Counted from the first letter of the stretch, positions 36,401 to 43,200 are shown. The stretch: DNA of 64,000 nucleotides from Bradyrhizobium sp. AZCC 1719 (GCF_036924525.1 NZ_JAZHRU010000001.1:7136330-7200329), one strand, 5' to 3'. The notes: generated from the sequence alone by a model not told the origin. Made by a program: numbers and translations.

Positions 36401-36873
36401 TCAGTCCGGGGCAGCACCAGGGCCGTCGAGCCTGCGGCCAGCCCGGTACCGCCGAGCGAGCCACTGGCAGCGGAATTGAAGCCGCCGTTTGCGTTCGTCA
36501 CCGCGCTCAGGAACGTGGTCGGGGCACTCTCGGAGGTGCCGAGGAAGGCATAGATCGACTCGTCGGAATTACCGAGCGCGATCGTTCCGCCGGAGATTGT
36601 ACCAATGTTGGCGCTGCGGGTAGCGGCGGAGGAGGTATTGAGAAGTTCGACAATCGTCCCTGCCGCCAGATCGCTATCGCCATTGGTCCAGGTCAGACCA
36701 CCCTCGCCCGTATTGAAAGCGCCGCCAGATTCGATTGCCAAACCATTCCACTCGTTGTCGCTGAAACGGATGACTGATCCGGCAACGATCGGATCGATCA
36801 CAATAAAGGCGAGGCCGTCATTTCCGTCCGCGTTGAAACCAACGAAAGCAATCGAACCGGGACCAAGAGCCAT
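27415..36873 (-). CDS. Giant RTX multi-enzyme: phytase/esterase-like, ExeM/NucH nuclease, 5'-nucleotidase
   Basis: About 3152 residues from ATG 36873 (TGGAGA 7 nt upstream); the frame opens 14 codons earlier. Domains in order (approximate residues): N-terminal segment 1-220 opening IAFVGFNADGNDGLAFIVID; Calx-beta 235-355; choice-of-anchor-I/phytase-esterase-like propeller 385-890 (YFVTANEGDARVELDDESNL); Calx-beta 905-1028; OB-like plus exonuclease-endonuclease-phosphatase domain of the ExeM/NucH type 1028-1670 (IRVATFNVENLAP, IIALQEVLDN, VLGDLNDFQ, DHDPSVSSL); a short RTX patch about 1715; an Ig-like Big_5 domain about 1795-1900; UshA-type 5'-nucleotidase 1905-2570 (LQILHASDFE, IGNHDFDPG); RTX block about 2580-2690; cadherin-like domains about 2770-2960; RTX block about 2980-3070; C-terminal secretion signal ending DDFKFA. 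No Sec signal. Substrate of the adjacent T1SS. Predicted to release phosphate from nucleic acids outside the cell. Confidence 0.9.
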   Translation of the reverse strand: MALGPGSIAFVGFNADGNDGLAFIVIDPIVAGSVIRFSDNEWNGLAIESGGAFNTGEGGLTWTNGDSDLAAGTIVELLNTSSAATRSANIGTISGGTIALGNSDESIYAFLGTSESAPTTFLSAVTNANGGFNSAASGSLGGTGLAAGSTALVLPRTDGADVAAYDPTLGGASFASRAAALAAFNTTANFVAQSGSGDQSADGVAPDAPFLTAPQSPISGVPFTIQPGTPSQTVAFAADSFSVAHAEGSAGTTTFTFTVERTGGTTGDVNFSGQLTSAAADAADFNGAAAVPFAFSGTIPAGQASVLVTVEVNGDVTVEPDEAFTLTLQAATNNNAAVSTSLGTQTTATGTIQNDDAPAGNVIGGITILDQAQSLEGSATTPNATNAVQLVRLDNFAPAAGTNAEVVSFDPSTGRAYVLNTVGNTIDIVAISASGTVNLVSSIDLAALDGFGGANSVAIKNGVLAVAYASDLPGANGFVALFDPNGTLIKTVEVGAGPDQLVFTADGSKLLVADEGEPVSISLPDGSSQMVNPEGGVSIISLSGGAANAAVANTISFEGLDGFEAVLKQAGVALFNGQPASADIEPEYISVSPDGSRAYVTLQEVNAVAVIDLTDAAATKPLAILPLGGVDRNLAGNAFDGTDRGGINLQNADVIGLLQPDAIATFEVGGVTYFVTANEGDARVELDDESNLANVTLDEVAYPNAAALQDNTTGLGRLRVRSDLGDTDGDGDIDQVYAYGGRGISIFKQNADGTITKVRETGGEFEAIIARDFATRFNVDTAEGGGSGATDNRSDNKGPEPEGVDVGVINGRTYAFVGLERVGGVMVYDITDPANASYVGYQPPLAGEGNAPELTKFISAADSPTGTALVLTANEGNSSAGYAGAGLTVYAALPQNYTQEIRVASSSTSVSHAEGDTGTTAFTFTIERTNGTIGSVDVMLQLAAGASNGANAQDFAGVMNLPSNVTVTIPAGQTSATVTINVAGDSAFEANESFTATITNATTAQQGVTAAVSATQAVATGTIQNDDAMHIYEVQGAGHRSEHVGQQVTVRGIVTAIDASGTENGGNNPVGYYIQDAVGDGDYRTSDAVFVFLGTGANVTIPSGIVVGAEVQLTATVNEFASTNQLSVTQLNPVAGTTSVLSTGNALPTAVRIGDVDNLATGLERKPAMVSLGDDDVDTAPPAGTYDPVNQGSDFWESLEGMRVTLEDVRVTSPFHSNFDEQFVTPNVGVNPSENSRGGLTISDTTPGTTQPADKVFDFNPERIQLDDEAGVALPTNLQTGDRLGDVTGVVNYANGQYEVNTTEAYGPVTAANLQRETTTIVENLDRIRVATFNVENLAPIGQPVDGVPTPASKFAGLADAVVNNLKAPEIIALQEVLDNDGANSSSVTSASLTLSQLIDAIVAAGGPRYVAIDSPPIDNIGGIPNGNQRVAYLYNPDAVSPTGRNGLTDIVSDADGVKVQQFASANQIGQGNTDFAATRKSLPMEWSPVGYTDDQGGTFWTVNNHLSSKGGSAPLYTTLLDLPLYADPINGSSQQTGTSNEREGQAETINAFVDGLLANGSATDDRIVVLGDLNDFQFFPVVDLITGQLTRTTASPDGTPSIFTPGTAVLSELISKLPVNERYSYNFDGNAQALDHILVSNNLFDSAQFDIVHMNSEFIDQLSDHDPSVSSLVMSRSAAIATAGNDVFDQAAYTAKFGARGSLAGNDTINGLGGDDRIAGGAGNDVIDGGTSGAAGDVAVFTGARSNYTVTVQGGSFVISDNRTGSSDGNDTVTNVERFEFADRTLTAAELTDATGPMLTAATPADNATAVAAGNNIVLTFDEAVMAGTGNIVISNGAGDTRTIAINDASQVTISGDTVTINPTTDLAAGSTYDVTLASGVITDVAGNAFGGIAQNALDFTVAAPQTYKLQILHASDFEASLKAIDDAPRFAAIVDRLEDTFANSITLASGDNYIPSPFFNASSDPALASFFPPSIGRADIRILNSIGIEASVIGNHDFDPGPRDVQNLIRPVADPDGAGPLGGYEGTSFAYLAANLNFAGEPDLAPNAQTTPLTEATFGVGASGGRRIAPSTILDENGEKIGIVGVTTPVFEDITTPGGVRIVGPRTLETDADFIALAAVIQPAIDAVIAQGVNKVIIVSQLQELKNEQKLITFLKGVDVMIAGGSNTLLSDSNDVLRPGDVSEGEYAQIITNAEGKNTVLVNTDGNYKYVGRLVLEFDANGDIIPASLDPSINGAYATDDAGLARVYEGSGIDPFAEGSRGDAVRDITTVIDGIITQKDAVTFGRTDVYLEGRRGEVRAQETNLGNLSADANLWYAKSGYDSTVQISIKNGGGIRDSIGSISSEGDGAELPPAANPEVGKEAGEVSQLDIENSLRFNNALSLVTLTPQQLLEALENGVSNPGGIFAQVGGLRFSYDLTRPAGDRVRSVTLVDENEHVIAVVVADGEVVADAPAAIRMVTLSFLIGGANPNAPGGFNRPDGFRFAEYIAANPAFANRVDLSPDNLPADDVAARTGDAKFTDDGFEQDALAEYLAANFSVTPYAQADTAPAQDQRIQNLVANGGNDTVLPIMGTDGEDDLSGTAAKDSIFAKDGDDRVRSLGGDDLVLGGGGDDVIEGGDGNDRVQGGEGNDFVFGDAGNDTVVGDAGDDRLRGNDGNDMLIGGVGNDNLNGGAGSDAYAYKLGDGSDIITEAANTPADTDTLALVDLNAANVTFRRFGNDTLIELSNGSVITLKDQRIGGGVEKVTFANGQELDRSGINGAIVNRGPVAVDDAAATVGEDAAAFVIPFADILGNDTDADLDTLSITALANIVGGTAEIVAGGIRFTPAADFNGPASFEYTLSDGNGGSDIGKVSFTVTAVNDAPVTVADAGTAGENEAKSFDLLANDTDVEGNLPLSLAAFEVTGVDGINLTNAQAQSAFSIAPNGQLQFTPGNLFDGLNDGQDATVSIRYTAADNLNAQSTGTFTLTVTGETDANVINGTNGTNLLLGTDGVDWINARGGVDFVLAQGGNDIVHGGEGKDYVFGGTGNDTLNGNGGRDNLLGEDGDDILNGGGGNDLLNGGSGRDTFVFQFSNDGAGRDTVFDFRAGSGPDHDVVQLDQSKFADFNALMASSALHDTQIGVEISYDDGSSITLVGVNKASLTVDDFKFA
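27655..27935 (-). repeat. RTX nonapeptide repeats, C-terminal block
   Basis: Encodes tandem G-G-x-G-x-D-x-U-x units such as GGTGNDTLNGNGGRDNLLGE and DGDDILNGGGGNDLLNGG, ending in GRDTFVF. Such repeats bind Ca2+ and fold only outside the cell. They lie about 80 residues before the C-terminus, the usual place for T1SS substrates. Confidence 0.9.
28825..29135 (-). repeat. RTX nonapeptide repeats, central block
   Basis: Encodes about ten consecutive units (for example GGDDLVLGGGGDDVIEGG, GNDRVQGGEGNDFVFGDA) after the 5'-nucleotidase domain and before two cadherin-like domains. A smaller third patch (GGDDRIAGGAGNDVIDGG) lies near 31680-31760 between nuclease and nucleotidase. Confidence 0.9.
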
Positions 36874-37084
36874 TAGACAATCTCCAAAAAAGGCAAAAGC
36901 CGACCGCGGCCGCACGAGGAGGCTCGCGCAGCGCCGAAAGAGGGGCTGTGTGACAGCGGCGGGAATATAGGCTGGCGTTAATTACAGCGCGGTGACGGTT
37001 TATTAACCATTCGTCATTGTCCCACGCAGAACTCTGCGGCATGTCGGCTGAAGCCGTTGCCGCTTTGTCCTGATAGGAGCGACG

Positions 37085-40000
37085 TTAAAGGGTGCCGCTC
37101 CCCACGAGCACAAAGGGCGCCCATATGGCGGGGTGCGCATTCTCGCCGCCCCTCGCGATCAAGGCCGAGATCGAGCGGCGAAGCGCCTCGGCACGACCGA
37201 CATCAGGGCGCCCCTTCATGGCATCGATGGCGCCGGTGATGATGGCAACCGCTGCGTCGGAGCTGACCGCCCAGTGCGAGACCAGCAAAGCGCGCGTGCC
37301 CGCATAGAAAAATGCCCGCGCAAGACCGGAGAAGGCCTCCGAATTGGAAGCTTGGCCGCCAGCCGTATTGCAGGCCGACAGAACCACCCAATCGGCATCC
37401 AGCTTCAGGCCCGAAATCTCCGACGACGAGAGATAGCCGTCATCGCCGGGCGTGGCGGCCGGCGGCGGGTTCAGGATCAGTCCCGGCTCGATAGACCCAT
37501 GTACCTGCCCGGCAAGCGCACCATGTGTCGCAAAATGCAGGATACGATACCTTGCGAGATCGCCGCTTTCGTTGAGCGTCTTTATCTTCGTCTCGGTGGC
37601 GCTATTGCCGAGATAGACCTCGCCTTTCACGGGCGAGAAACTATTTGCCACCGAGCACAATTCAAGCGCGGTTTCCGGCAGTGGCATCTGTCGCCTGAGT
37701 TGCTCGATGTCGGCGGTGCCGCCGGACAGCGCGGCGACCGTGCGCAAGCCTCTTTGCGCGATCTGGCTTGTTTGCGCCGGAATGGCTCCGCAATTCTGGA
37801 TCTGGCGCGCCAACCTGGCGCGCGCAACCGCAAGATCACTGCGGCCATCTCCGTCGAGCAAGGGATTGCCGAAGCCGAGGAACGGCTTCGATGCAGCGCT
37901 CTTCCGCGCGATCTGGCGCAGCGCCTTGAGGCTGGAGACCGAGGGCAAGACGGTCGTCGCAAATCGCTTGACCAGCCAAGGCGCTTTCGAAAGGTCCGCT
38001 TTCGCGCGGTCATTGCCCGCATCCGGCGCAGGCTTGTCAGTCAGCAGCACCCCGAAAGGCAGCATGGCCAGCGGACCGGACGGCACCAGGATCAGTTCTT
38101 TGCCCTCGATGTCGTGGGCGACCGGGCCGAGCAGCGCCTGATAGAGCGCAAACGCCCGCTCCTGGTCGAACGGCAATGGCTCGCCGGCCGGCAGTGGGCG
38201 CCTCACGCCGAGTTTTTCCGGGCATGTGGATGTCTTGTCCAGCCACGCCTCCACATCGAGGCCACAGCGCAAGATTCTGACCGTATCGGCGAGTTGCTTC
38301 TCGCCGATATCAGCAGCGTGCCACCGCACGTCCGAACGGGTAACTGTCCAGACAAAGGTGAAGCGCAAGGTCGTCGTGAACAGCAGCAAAGCCTCGTTCG
38401 GATGGAGCTGCTTCTGAACGTCCTCGATCGAAATGGGAGCCTTGGTGACCAGCGCCGAATATTCCGGAAACCGAGCGCCGATCGCACGGTCCAGTTCCCG
38501 GATCTGGCCGGCGATGGCCGAGGCCCAGGCCCGAAGCGCCTGCTCCGTCGCCGGGTTGCGCGCGGCGTCAGACCGCGATAGCGCCGCGATCAGCCGCTTG
38601 TCGGTGGCGACTGCTTGCCCATCGAGATCCTGCCGCTCGCGAACGCGCGCCGCCAGATCCCCACTGCCTTCCGCGATGCGGGCCGACATTCCGGCAATCG
38701 CTCGCGCAGCCTGTTCGTCGCCGATCCATTGCGCCGCCTCGAACGCCTGCAATCGCAGCACGCTGGCCTGCCCGCCAGTGGAGCCGCTTGCGAGATTATG
38801 GGCGGCGACGATCAGTCCCGGGAACGGATTGGTATCTTCATGGGTCTTCAGAGCGCCCCGGCCCTTTTCCTCGCTAAACTCCGTGGCGCGGCGGCTATTC
38901 TGGATGGCCGCCGCCCGGGCAAACGCATCGTGGGCTTGCCGCCAATCCTTCATATCGAGAAAGTGTGCGCCAAGATTAACGAAGCTGTTGGCGACGTCCG
39001 GATGCGCGTCGCCGAACGCGTGCAGACGCATGTTCAGCGCCCGTTTCAAGAGCGGCTCGGCCTCCTGCGGCCGTCCGGTACTGTCCAGGATGACAGCTAG
39101 ATTGTTGAGACTGTTTGCGACCAGCGGGTGAGAACTGCCCAGCACGGCTTCGCGTATGGCGAGCGACCGACGCGCGAGCGGTTCCGACTCCGCGTAACGA
39201 TCGCCACTAATAATCAGCGTCACGAGATTGTCGAGAGAAACGGCAACGTCCTGGTGGGTCGGGCCGAGGCTCTTTTCGCGAATGGCGAGCGATTTGCGGA
39301 AGAGCTGTTCGGCCTCCTGCTTGCGCCCCAGATGCACCCACGCTTCGGCAAGATTGTTCAGAGCCGTCGCCACGTTCGGATGCGCCGCTCCAAATGCTTT
39401 TTCCTTTATCGCAAGCGCACGGGCAAGCAGGCCTTCGGCTTCGGCTTCTCTGCCCTCTCGCGAGAACACCAGGGCCAGATTGTTGAGGCTCGCGGCGACG
39501 TCGGAATGGTTTGGACCCAGCACTTTTTCCCTGATGGCCAAGGTCCGCCGGGCCAATTGCCCGGCCTCCTGAAGTCGCCCCTGTGCACGACGGAGCTCTC
39601 CGAGATTATTGAGCGTGGCCGCCAGATAGATGCTGTCGGAGCCATGCTGCTTTTCCTGGACATCGAGGGCTTCGGCAAAGCGCGCCTCCGCCAAGTGCAG
39701 CCGGCCTTGTGCCCGATAGATCTCGGCGATGTTGTTCAGGGCAACCGGGACCATGACGTCCGCTTGCCCCGGAGACTTTCTGAAAATTGCCAGCGCACGG
39801 TTGAAAATATCGAGCGCTTCCGTCTCCATCATTTGACGGTGACGGAGATTGCCGAGTTGCATGCGCGTCAGCGCCGTCGTGAGATGGTCAGCGCCCAGCA
39901 CGCGCTCATTAATGCCAATCGCCCGCAAAATATCTCGCTCGGCATCATTCAATCGGTTCTGGCCCAGCGCGATCTGACCCAGGGTAGCGAGCACGGCGGC

Positions 40001-40417
40001 AACATCAGGATTATTTGGGCCAAGGCTTTTCTCACGGATGGCAAGCGCCCTTTTCAGGACACTTTCAGCTTCCGCCGTTTCGCCTTGCGTCTGCAGCACC
40101 TGGCCCAGCACGACCAGTGTCGTTGCCGTCAAAGGCGACTGTCGCCCGGAAGTTCTTTCAGCCTCGCTTTGGAGCTTCCTCGCAAGACTAATCGCTTCGC
40201 TGTAGCGGCCTTCCTTTGCAAGCGTTGTGATGCGCTGCATCAGCGTCAGCATATCCTGTGGACCCGCGCGGCAGGGCGACACCATGACGCTCACAATAAA
40301 TAGGATGCCCAAAAGCCACTCGGCAAACCCCTGCCACCCTGCCCGCATGCTGCGATTGCTCCGATTCCTGCCACCCCTTGTAGGCCACACCAAGATGGAG
40401 GCCGTGTGACCGGCCAT
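37085..40417 (-). CDS. TPR-CHAT protein with probable signal peptide
   Basis: 1110 residues. A hydrophobic segment at about 34-52 (LLGILFIVSVMVSPCRAG) is probably a signal peptide; an ATG at residue 24 would place it properly. Residues about 55-530 hold ten or so kinesin-light-chain-type TPR units of 42 residues (ALAIREKSLGPNNPDVAAVL, SLNNLALVFSREGREAEAEG). A linker follows, then the CHAT caspase-like peptidase domain (about 790-1105) with intact catalytic dyad: His about 966 in LHFATHG and Cys about 1016 in VLSACNTAGG. CHAT proteases are often activated through sensing by their repeat region. The gene is 170 bp upstream of the RTX gene on the same strand. Its target is unknown; processing of the RTX protein is possible but unproven. 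Confidence 0.88.
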   Translation of the reverse strand: MAGHTASILVWPTRGGRNRSNRSMRAGWQGFAEWLLGILFIVSVMVSPCRAGPQDMLTLMQRITTLAKEGRYSEAISLARKLQSEAERTSGRQSPLTATTLVVLGQVLQTQGETAEAESVLKRALAIREKSLGPNNPDVAAVLATLGQIALGQNRLNDAERDILRAIGINERVLGADHLTTALTRMQLGNLRHRQMMETEALDIFNRALAIFRKSPGQADVMVPVALNNIAEIYRAQGRLHLAEARFAEALDVQEKQHGSDSIYLAATLNNLGELRRAQGRLQEAGQLARRTLAIREKVLGPNHSDVAASLNNLALVFSREGREAEAEGLLARALAIKEKAFGAAHPNVATALNNLAEAWVHLGRKQEAEQLFRKSLAIREKSLGPTHQDVAVSLDNLVTLIISGDRYAESEPLARRSLAIREAVLGSSHPLVANSLNNLAVILDSTGRPQEAEPLLKRALNMRLHAFGDAHPDVANSFVNLGAHFLDMKDWRQAHDAFARAAAIQNSRRATEFSEEKGRGALKTHEDTNPFPGLIVAAHNLASGSTGGQASVLRLQAFEAAQWIGDEQAARAIAGMSARIAEGSGDLAARVRERQDLDGQAVATDKRLIAALSRSDAARNPATEQALRAWASAIAGQIRELDRAIGARFPEYSALVTKAPISIEDVQKQLHPNEALLLFTTTLRFTFVWTVTRSDVRWHAADIGEKQLADTVRILRCGLDVEAWLDKTSTCPEKLGVRRPLPAGEPLPFDQERAFALYQALLGPVAHDIEGKELILVPSGPLAMLPFGVLLTDKPAPDAGNDRAKADLSKAPWLVKRFATTVLPSVSSLKALRQIARKSAASKPFLGFGNPLLDGDGRSDLAVARARLARQIQNCGAIPAQTSQIAQRGLRTVAALSGGTADIEQLRRQMPLPETALELCSVANSFSPVKGEVYLGNSATETKIKTLNESGDLARYRILHFATHGALAGQVHGSIEPGLILNPPPAATPGDDGYLSSSEISGLKLDADWVVLSACNTAGGQASNSEAFSGLARAFFYAGTRALLVSHWAVSSDAAVAIITGAIDAMKGRPDVGRAEALRRSISALIARGGENAHPAIWAPFVLVGSGTL

Positions 40418-40458
40418 GCCTGTTCAGGAAATGCGAGCCACAGGAGCCGGCCGAGACA

Positions 40459-41343
40459 TCAAGCGGGCAGTAGAAATTCGCTCAACGCGCGCGATACAGC
40501 GGCCGGCTGATCAAGGGGCGCCAGGTGGCCGCAGTCGGGGATGACCTCCAGCCGCGCGTGGGGTATCAGGCGATGCGCGCGCTCGGCGATCGCGACCGGC
40601 AGCAGCGGATCGTCGGCGCCATGGAGGATCAACGTGGACACCGTGAGCGCGGGGAGCCGATCGACATAGCTGGTCCGTAACCCACGCCAGCCGACTTCAC
40701 GGCGCTCCCAATCCCGCAATGCCGCTGCCGCGCCAGGCTTGCGCAGCAGCCTCATCACCCGATCGAGCAACATCGGCGTCACCTGCTCGGGTCGATGCGG
40801 CATGGCCCGCCGCAGCGCCCAGCCGGTCAGTCGCCGATTGCTTGCCAGGATGCGCCACTGAAGTGCACTCAGCCCTGGCAGATGTACCCCGAACCATGTC
40901 GCCCGACCACCGGGAAGGGCGTCATCAAGGCAAGCGCTATCGATCAAGACCAGGCGCTCAACGCGTTCCGGAGCCTCGAGCGCGAAGCCGAGAGCAATGC
41001 CACCACCCATCGATACTCCCGCCAGACTGGCGCGGTGGAGACCGAGTTCGGCCATTAGCGGCGACAAGAACGCTGAATAATCTGCAAAGCCCCACCCGCC
41101 GGGCATTGGATCGCTGTCGCCGAAGCCTGGGAGGTCCGGCGCAAAGACACGGCATCCCGTTGCGAGCGCCGAAATAGCCGATGCGAAACTTACACCGGCC
41201 GCATCAAAAGCAGAGCCATGCAACAGCAGCACCGCAGGGCCGGTGGCGCCGGCCTTCAGGCAATGGACGCGCAAGCCTGAGACCTTCAGCCAAATCTCGT
41301 CGAAGGGCTGATCCGCGCGGTCAGCGATCATCCTGTCACGCAC
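40459..41343 (-). CDS. Alpha/beta hydrolase
   Basis: 294 residues with the full hydrolase layout: oxyanion-hole region LLLHGSAFDAAG, nucleophile elbow GVSMGGG (Ser about 112), acid in LILHGADDPLLPV and His in PDCGHLAPLD, with a helical lid (about 135-210). No signal peptide. It overlaps the upstream type II thioesterase gene by 16 bp, so both are made together and probably serve the lipopeptide pathway, for example in product release, deacylation, resistance or repair. Substrate cannot be read from the sequence. Confidence 0.88.
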   Translation of the reverse strand: MRDRMIADRADQPFDEIWLKVSGLRVHCLKAGATGPAVLLLHGSAFDAAGVSFASAISALATGCRVFAPDLPGFGDSDPMPGGWGFADYSAFLSPLMAELGLHRASLAGVSMGGGIALGFALEAPERVERLVLIDSACLDDALPGGRATWFGVHLPGLSALQWRILASNRRLTGWALRRAMPHRPEQVTPMLLDRVMRLLRKPGAAAALRDWERREVGWRGLRTSYVDRLPALTVSTLILHGADDPLLPVAIAERAHRLIPHARLEVIPDCGHLAPLDQPAAVSRALSEFLLPA

Positions 41344-42173
41344 GGCGTCGCTGGCTCTGTCGAGATTGCCTTAGCGAGATCGCGCTCCAGCATGGCGACG
41401 ACCCGGTCGGCGCAGTCGAGCACAAAGAAGTGACCGCCTGGGAACATGCGCACCACGCATTCGCCGGTCGTTTCCTGTTGCCAGGCGAGCAACTCGTCGC
41501 GGCCAGTATCCTCGTCGCAAAACCCTCCATAGGCGGCGATATCGATGCGCAGCTTGGAGCGATCGCGTGGTCGGTAAGTTTCGCAGGCGCGGAAGTCGGC
41601 GCGGAGAATCGGCAACACCAGTTCGAGAAGGTCGGGTGACCTGAACACCTCCGGAGGCGTAGCCCCGAGTTGGCGCAGGTGCGCGATAAACTCCGCATGT
41701 GGCGCCGCGTGCATCGGAGGGGTCGACTGCGGCGCCTTCGGTGCACGGTGGCCGGACGCTATCAGCAGCCGAGGCATCGCGCTACCGCGTGCGGCGAGCA
41801 AGTGACACGCCTCGAATGCCACCAGGCTGCCCATGCTATGTCCAAACAGCGCATACGGCTCGCTCGGTCCGGCCGCAACAAGATCGGCAACCGAGCGGGC
41901 AACCTGCTCAATGGTTTCGAGTAGAGGTTCGCCTAGCCGACTGCCGTGGCCGGGATACTCGACAGCGCAAATTTCAATGTCCGTCGGCAACAATTCAGGC
42001 CACGTGCGAAACATCCCGGCCGCGCCGCCCGCATGTGGCAGACAATAGACCCGCGCACGCGCGCATGATCTGCCGATCCGTGTTGGTGAGACAGGTGCTC
42101 CTCGGAACGGCGGTCTGATCGATCGCCGAATGTCCGCTTGCTGATCGAACTTCGTCATCGCCTTGCCGCACAT
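41328..42173 (-). CDS. Type II thioesterase of the NRPS cluster
   Basis: 281 residues; an ATG at residue 6 is an alternative start. TEII signatures: YCLPHAGGAAGMFRTWPELL, nucleophile GHSMGSLVAFE, and catalytic His in FPGGHFFVLD. Such enzymes remove wrong or stalled groups from carrier-protein thiols and so keep the assembly line running. The N-terminal 40 residues are longer and more basic than usual. It is transcribed away from the MbtH-like gene across a 274-bp shared control region. Confidence 0.93.
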   Translation of the reverse strand: MCGKAMTKFDQQADIRRSIRPPFRGAPVSPTRIGRSCARARVYCLPHAGGAAGMFRTWPELLPTDIEICAVEYPGHGSRLGEPLLETIEQVARSVADLVAAGPSEPYALFGHSMGSLVAFEACHLLAARGSAMPRLLIASGHRAPKAPQSTPPMHAAPHAEFIAHLRQLGATPPEVFRSPDLLELVLPILRADFRACETYRPRDRSKLRIDIAAYGGFCDEDTGRDELLAWQQETTGECVVRMFPGGHFFVLDCADRVVAMLERDLAKAISTEPATPCVTG

Positions 42174-42447
42174 CGTCTGTTCGCGGAGCGACGATGTTCC
42201 GCCCGCGCAATCGAAGGTTCGGAGACTGCTCGCGGAATGTGAACTTCTGATGATGATACCCGGTCAGGTTGACATGACGTGAGCGCGCGGCTGGATTGCA
42301 CGTTTGTCTGGGAACAACGTCAGCGGTTACGGGATTACCGGCGCCTGATGGATCGGGGAGAGCAACATAACGTTCCCCGACGAAGGGAAGTTCCGATCAA
42401 GTTCCATCAACCAACCCGGATCGACAAGCGCAGGGAGAGGTCGCGCG
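42174..42447. promoter_or_regulatory. Divergent control region of the lipopeptide cluster
   Basis: 274 bp between the divergent starts of the thioesterase and MbtH-like genes, with no open frame that looks coding. It must hold both promoters. I see no tts box and no strong operator palindrome, so control by TtsI is not supported. Confidence 0.5.
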
Positions 42448-42678
42448 ATGACAGCGGAAAACCAATCGAGCGATGAAGTCTATCTCGTCGTCGTCAACGA
42501 CGAAGAACAATATTCGATCTGGCGTGAAGACAAGAGCGTTCCTGCCGGCTGGCGAGCGACCGGCAAACGGGGCACCAAGGCGGACTGCCTGCAACACATC
42601 GAAGACGTTTGGATCGACATGAGGCCGCTGAGCTTACGCAAGCGGATGGCCGATATTGCCGGGCGCGATGCATCATAA
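42448..42678 (+). CDS. MbtH-like NRPS adenylation activator
   Basis: 76 residues with the family core: NDEEQYSIWREDKSVPAGW, then G-K-R-G-T-K-A-D-C-L-Q-H-I and VWIDMRPLSLRKRM. The three invariant Trp are present. MbtH-like proteins bind adenylation domains and are often needed for their solubility or activity. GGGAGAGG precedes the ATG. Position at the head of the cluster fits. Confidence 0.95.
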   Translation: MTAENQSSDEVYLVVVNDEEQYSIWREDKSVPAGWRATGKRGTKADCLQHIEDVWIDMRPLSLRKRMADIAGRDAS

Positions 42679-42839
42679 CCCTAGGTCTTGATGACGCAGT
42701 CACGTGGCGCGTGCTGTGCGACGATTCAATTCACACGAGCATTGGCGTTGCCCTCGCCGTTTCGCGGAACTGCAATCCGCTTGTAACGGATCCAGCGTTC
42801 ACGGGCGCACGTATCACGGCGCCACATAGGAGACTTCGT

Positions 42840-42890
42840 ATGGTGCTTGCTGCTCGCCGCATCCCGATTTCGATGGAGGTAGGCTTGTGA
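42840..42890 (+). CDS. Possible 16-residue leader peptide
   Basis: MVLAARRIPISMEVGL, with AGGAGA 5 nt before the ATG. Its stop overlaps the GTG of the next small frame (GTGA). It could be a leader peptide affecting downstream expression. Short frames arise by chance, so this is weak. Confidence 0.2.
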   Translation: MVLAARRIPISMEVGL

Positions 42891-43084
42891 AACATCCTCC
42901 CAACCGTCCAACGGCCGCTTACGTTCGACTTCCCGGGAAGTCCGATCCGCACGGAGGTCGGATGACAGTGGTCCTCTTCACTGCAATCGGAAGCACCGTC
43001 CTGAGACCCACTAAGCCAATCTGTGGCGTGGGTGAGACCGATCCCCCTCTGCTCGACCGAGCTGGTCGGCGATGGTCCCGTTAG
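42887..43084 (+). CDS. Possible small protein of 65 residues
   Basis: Starts with GTG (V-K-H-P-P-N-R-P), with GGAGG 7 nt upstream and a GTGA overlap with the preceding 16-codon frame. Basic and proline-rich, no recognised family. The palindrome at 42927-42942 lies inside it, which argues that the region may be regulatory rather than coding. Confidence 0.2.
   Translation: MKHPPNRPTAAYVRLPGKSDPHGGRMTVVLFTAIGSTVLRPTKPICGVGETDPPLLDRAGRRWSR
42927..42942. promoter_or_regulatory. Perfect 16-bp palindrome
   Basis: GACTTCCCGGGAAGTC is fully self-complementary, about 260 bp upstream of the FAAL start, in the long gap before the NRPS operon. A site for a dimeric regulator is possible. No known box recognised. 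Confidence 0.35.
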
Positions 43085-43200
43085 AGAACGGATGAGTTCT
43101 CGACATCGCCATCCGAGCGCTGTTGCTCCAATTTCTGAAACGCTAATCGCCTCAACAGGCGGTAGCACGCGTGGTTGCGAATCGGCCGGGAGAGAAGCTG

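Larger units (their letters stand above)
42679..43200. other. Long gap between MbtH-like and FAAL genes
   Basis: About 520 bp with no confident gene. It contains two small overlapping open frames with good ribosome sites (42840-42890 and 42887-43084) and a perfect 16-bp palindrome (42927-42942), listed separately. The minus-strand frame 42731-43168 looks like shadow sequence. The gap probably contains a second promoter for the NRPS operon. Confidence 0.45.

Noticed and set aside
27415..36873. RTX protein as a pore-forming haemolysin or pure adhesin
   Set aside because: No RtxA/HlyA pore domain or acylation gene; the recognisable enzyme domains point to a hydrolase.
37085..40417. CHAT protein as part of a type III-E CRISPR (Craspase) system
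   Set aside because: No CRISPR array or cas gene nearby, and the protein has a signal peptide.
42731..43168. 145-codon minus-strand frame between MbtH and FAAL genes
   Set aside because: No ribosome site or family, and poor composition; likely chance.
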